A DNA stretch of 54,116 nucleotides from Planctomycetota bacterium (GTDB taxonomy: Bacteria > Planctomycetota > UBA1135 > UBA2386). This document shows, piece by piece, positions 51,384 to 54,116 of this stretch. Position numbers and translations under genes: made by a program. The first letter of the stretch is position 1, and every line of letters starts with the position of its first letter. Below the pieces are notes generated by a model. That model had not been told where the DNA came from, did no database searches, and saw nothing but the letters and a program-made list of their open reading frames with translations. Location: contig JADLHO010000067.1 of assembly GCA_020848735.1 (NCBI GenBank), positions 1-54,116 of the forward strand, in the 5' to 3' direction.

Positions 51384-52493
51384 ATGCCCGCCATGCGCAA
51401 CACCCGCTCACTCACCCGACTCCGTCCGATCGCCCTCGCCGTCATCCTCGGTTCCTGGGCACAGGCCCAGAACGACATGGGAATCGAGACCGGAGGTCTC
51501 GATTCCAACATCGTCGCCGGTCGAGCCACCACGAGTCCCGCCGCCGTGGTCTCGCGTTGGGACCGCTCGGATTACCACGCGATCGGCTTCTCGTCCGCCG
51601 CGCCGGGAATGCACCTCGATGGCCTGAGCACCCACTTCTACGACCACGAGAACCCGGGCACGGAGAGCTTCCAGTTCGTCGCGTGTCAGGAGACGGGCAA
51701 TACGAACCAACCCGACTGGTCGACCATGACCCTGCTCTCCGGGCCGATCGCGGCGCCGATCGGCGCCCCGACGCGGTTCTTCGAGGCGCGGGTGACCTTC
51801 GCGAGCCCCTACGTGTCGCTGCGCGACCTCTTCGTCGGCCACGACGCGCCGGCGATCCCCGCGACCGAGAGCTTCGGGCTCTGGTTCCGCTGCGTGTCAG
51901 GGCAGTTCGGCTACCCGACCTACGACTACGGTGGCCCGGCCTGGGATCCCTTCCGCGCGCACATGTACATCACGTCCAATTACGTCAACACGACGGGGAT
52001 CTACCCATCGGGGTACTTCCTCTGCGATCCGATCGTGCGCGGTGCCGGTGGCATGGCCACCGCGATCACCAATCAGCTCGAGATGCCCTCGAGCGCCAAT
52101 CCGCCGGGCATCGCCGGCTTCCATTCGGGGAACTACCCGGACGTCGACGGCCGCCGCTCGCCGGGTCGCCTCGACGATCCGGGCTACCGCTATGCGGACA
52201 GCTCGATGGCGGGCCAGCCGGTGCTCTTCTTCATCAGCTTCCATGGCTTCGCCGCGAACCCGCTGCCGCTGGACTCCGTCTTCCCCGGCTCGAGCGGTTC
52301 GTGGTGCATCCACGACGGCCTCTTCCTCGCCGCGGTGCCGGCGGACGGGGCCGGCGTGGCCTTCCTGAACCTCGCGCTCGATCCCGCGGCCCGCGCCGCG
52401 ATGGGCGGCAGCGGGCTCGCCGCGCAGATGTACGCCGTCGGCTTCGACGGCGCGCGCCTCTCCGGCGCGCCCTGCGCGAACGTCGTCTACTGA
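51384..52493 (+). CDS. Secreted hypothetical protein with conserved C-terminal domain (second tandem paralog)
   Basis: The 369-residue protein has a signal peptide (RPIALAVILGSWAQAQNDMGIETGG); the start is ATG 51384 or ATG 51393. It shares QNDMGIE, SRWDRSDYHAIGFSSAAPGMHLDGLSTHFYDHENPGTESF, GAGGMATAITNQ, NPPGIAGFHSGNYPDVDG and the whole C-terminal unit with the upstream gene. The two differ by short insertions in the middle, such as the SGQFGYPTYDYGGPAWDPFRAHMYI segment. The gene converges with the secretin-like gene; a hairpin lies in between. Predicted to be exported and possibly surface-attached. Confidence 0.85.
   Translation: MPAMRNTRSLTRLRPIALAVILGSWAQAQNDMGIETGGLDSNIVAGRATTSPAAVVSRWDRSDYHAIGFSSAAPGMHLDGLSTHFYDHENPGTESFQFVACQETGNTNQPDWSTMTLLSGPIAAPIGAPTRFFEARVTFASPYVSLRDLFVGHDAPAIPATESFGLWFRCVSGQFGYPTYDYGGPAWDPFRAHMYITSNYVNTTGIYPSGYFLCDPIVRGAGGMATAITNQLEMPSSANPPGIAGFHSGNYPDVDGRRSPGRLDDPGYRYADSSMAGQPVLFFISFHGFAANPLPLDSVFPGSSGSWCIHDGLFLAAVPADGAGVAFLNLALDPAARAAMGGSGLAAQMYAVGFDGARLSGAPCANVVY
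52356..52493 (+). repeat. Near-identical 138-bp 3' segment, copy 2
   Basis: This is the partner of the segment at 51130-51267, at the end of the second secreted paralog. The retained identity exceeds what protein conservation alone needs, since synonymous positions match too. Confidence 0.85.
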
Positions 52494-52502
52494 TCGAGCG
52501 GG

Positions 52503-52524
52503 GCCGGTGACGCACGTCGCCGGC
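52503..52524. terminator. Hairpin between convergent genes (possible bidirectional terminator)
   Basis: GCCGGTGAC at 52503-52511 pairs with GTCGCCGGC at 52516-52524 through nine base pairs including one G-U, with a four-base GCAC loop. It lies nine bases after the stop at 52493 and before the convergent stop at 52533. No U-tract on either strand. Confidence 0.45.
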
Positions 52525-52532
52525 GAGCGATG

Positions 52533-54116
52533 TCAGCGGACCGTGACGGACTGCGCGGTCCGGACGCTGCCATTGCCGCGCACGAGACTCGGTCCCTCTC
52601 CGAGCGTGTGGGTTGCGCCGCGCTCGACCGCCGCGTCGAGGCCGAGCGTCGCGGATTCGAAGAGCGTCGCGTCGAAGGCCCCGCCGAAGTCGGTCTCGAG
52701 CCCGCGGCGCTGCGTAGCGCCTCGCGTCACGAGTTCGACGCGCGCCGAGGCGCCGAGTCCGCCGAGCCGGCGGGAGCTGAGGCCGGCCGCGCTGACCCCG
52801 GCGAACCAGCGGCGCACGAAGGGGTTGGCCACCGCCGAGGACTGCGCGATCTCGACGTCGAAGTCGTGGATGCGCCAGCCGTCCTCGCCGCGGCGCAGGT
52901 GCACCGGCATGCCCGTGAGTCCGGGCGCGACCAGGGCGTGCAGGACTTCGCCGCTACCGCCGATCTTCGTCTCGAAGACCAGGTCGGCCTGCGTCGCCGC
53001 CTCGTCGACCAGACGCGCGACCGCCGCCCGCGCCGCCGCGACGTCGGCCGGCGCCCCGCGCACGACGAGCCAGGGACCGAGCTGCGAGATCAACAGGCGC
53101 GCGCGGTCGAGGTCGCCGATCGCGTCCTGCACCATCATCGCGAGCTCGTCGAACTGCAGGTCCGGCCGCCGCGAGCGAAGGCGCTCACCGCGACCCGCGC
53201 CGTACGCGGTGCCCGACCCATCGTCCTCGTCGCCGCCCATGTCGTCGCGCGTCTCGAGCCGGCCGGTCGCGAAGGCGACGGGGAGCACGGCGAGGTCCTC
53301 GCGCGCCGGGGCTGCCGGTGCGCGCCAGCGCGCGCTGATCTCGATCGCGGTGCGCAGGCCGAGCTTCTCGTCGCCGAGCGACCACGCGACGAGCGAGCCG
53401 CCGTCCTTGATGCGACCGGAGAACGCGGCGACGAAGCTGCGCAGGCGCGGGGCGTCTAGGGTGCCCTGCTGCTCGAGACCGGTCGAGACCTGCTCGCCGT
53501 CGTCGACGCGGATCGCATACGCGAGGTCGATCACGAGTCCGATGTCATCCCCCGCGGAGAACGCGAAGGGCAGGACGCCGGCGCGCAGTCCGGTCATGAG
53601 CTCGCTGATCCGTGGATCGGAGATGTCGGCCTTCTGCGCGACCTCGACGTCGTAGTCGAGCAGCACCGCGCGCACCGCGCGGTTCTCGACGCCGAGGGGG
53701 CGATGCACCGCGGTCGGCGTGCTCGAGGACCAGAGCGGCCGCAGTCCCGCGAGCTTGCGCAGCTCGCCCGGCCCGTAGCTGCCGCGCGGGTCCGCGATCT
53801 CGCCGTCGACGGCGTAGACCGTGACATCGATCTGCAGCGGTCGCGCGACGATCCGCTCGAGCCAGCCGAGCAGACCGGCCGCCTTGCGCGTCATGTCCTC
53901 CGGCGCGCGGACGAAGATCGAGCCGCGCGTCGCGTTGAAGTCGATCGAGGACTGCGCGAGCTGCTCGTCGCCGATCTCGTCGCGCAGCAGGGCGACCAGG
54001 CGGTCGCCGCCGATCGTGCCGAAGCAGTCCTCCGCGAAGCCGACCGAGGAGTCCTCTCCCCGAACGCGCGCGAAGGAGCCCGGGAAGAGCGGCACGACGT
54101 CGAAGGGCATCACGAG
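52533..54116 (-). CDS. Secretin-like (N-domain-type) secreted protein, 5' end beyond the window
   Basis: The frame is open to the right edge, so the N-terminus and signal peptide are missing; at least 527 residues are present. An opening PFDVVPLFPG element resembles the YDVRDL strand that precedes N-domains in planctomycete secretin-like proteins. The segment LVALLRDEIGDEQLAQSSIDFNATRGSIFVRAPEDMTRKAAGLLGWLERIVARPLQIDVTVYAVDG fits a secretin N1-like fold (LxVxxxxxxhxxIxxLLxxLD followed by hxhxhhhhxh), and a similar unit recurs at LLISQLGPWLVVRGAPADVAAARAAVARLVDEA. No canonical secretin C-domain is recognisable. Role in export or surface structure is inference. Confidence 0.72.
   Translation of the reverse strand, partial: LVMPFDVVPLFPGSFARVRGEDSSVGFAEDCFGTIGGDRLVALLRDEIGDEQLAQSSIDFNATRGSIFVRAPEDMTRKAAGLLGWLERIVARPLQIDVTVYAVDGEIADPRGSYGPGELRKLAGLRPLWSSSTPTAVHRPLGVENRAVRAVLLDYDVEVAQKADISDPRISELMTGLRAGVLPFAFSAGDDIGLVIDLAYAIRVDDGEQVSTGLEQQGTLDAPRLRSFVAAFSGRIKDGGSLVAWSLGDEKLGLRTAIEISARWRAPAAPAREDLAVLPVAFATGRLETRDDMGGDEDDGSGTAYGAGRGERLRSRRPDLQFDELAMMVQDAIGDLDRARLLISQLGPWLVVRGAPADVAAARAAVARLVDEAATQADLVFETKIGGSGEVLHALVAPGLTGMPVHLRRGEDGWRIHDFDVEIAQSSAVANPFVRRWFAGVSAAGLSSRRLGGLGASARVELVTRGATQRRGLETDFGGAFDATLFESATLGLDAAVERGATHTLGEGPSLVRGNGSVRTAQSVTVR

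Overview
The window is a very GC-rich chromosomal segment packed with about 45 protein genes on both strands. It most likely comes from a member of the Planctomycetota. The lineage call is an inference from gene content: a divergent ECF sigma / Ser-Thr kinase pair, a secreted peptidase-MA (DUF1570-like) protein, Tat-exported Gfo/Idh and DUF6807 proteins, a MoxR-DUF58-SpoIIM-RDD cluster, tandem M28 peptidases with signal peptides, and two large secreted paralogs sharing a near-identical C-terminus. I see no tRNA, rRNA, CRISPR array, transposase, integrase or phage gene. No gap between genes exceeds about 300 bases.

Layout. 1-3.6 kb (minus): an ArsR-methyltransferase regulator resembling SahR, S-adenosylhomocysteinase (ahcY) and an aminoglycoside-phosphotransferase-like kinase cut by the window edge, with a perfect palindromic operator in front. 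3.7-8.3 kb: a Cys-cluster protein, two paralogous secreted M28 peptidases and a lipoprotein. 8.3-16.4 kb (plus): an AmpD-type amidase coupled to an acetyltransferase, a HemK-like methyltransferase, a polysaccharide deacetylase coupled to a CelD/BcsL-type acetyltransferase, and fadE.

16.5-23 kb is the accessory stretch and the most interesting part. It holds a small conserved protein, a DUF6978-like / DUF1828 gene pair behind an apparent leaderless promoter, and a TIR protein with the unusual order TIR, DnaJ C-terminal module with a reduced zinc finger, one membrane segment, FGE-sulfatase fold. Convergent to it is a secreted TPR-rich protein ending in a second, degenerate FGE-sulfatase-like domain. 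Neither FGE domain has the cysteine pair of true formylglycine-generating enzymes, so both look like binding modules. The topology suggests an envelope sensor coupled to a cytoplasmic TIR effector.

23-27.9 kb (minus) is a coupled five-gene operon: DUF6807, Gfo/Idh oxidoreductase, DUF6807, DUF1801 and a Tat-exported enolase-superfamily enzyme, probably for exported carbohydrate or organic-acid metabolism. 28-35.5 kb (plus) is a seven-gene overlapping operon: peptidase-MA-like, DUF4129, DUF4350, MoxR ATPase, DUF58, SpoIIM-like, RDD. It is followed by a membrane protein and a glutaminase-A-like enzyme on the minus strand. 39-44.5 kb: a NadR-like ATPase with a Gly-Asn repeat tail, a YeiH-type transporter with a divergent LysR regulator, an acetyltransferase flanked by short tandem repeats, a truncated hemoglobin and an M48 peptidase. 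44.6-49.9 kb: an ECF sigma factor divergent from a TPR-containing Ser/Thr kinase, a possible JmjC/cupin-fold oxygenase and an anchored protein. 50.2-54.1 kb: the two tandem secreted paralogs, separated by a strong hairpin, and a 5'-truncated secretin-like protein running off the right edge.
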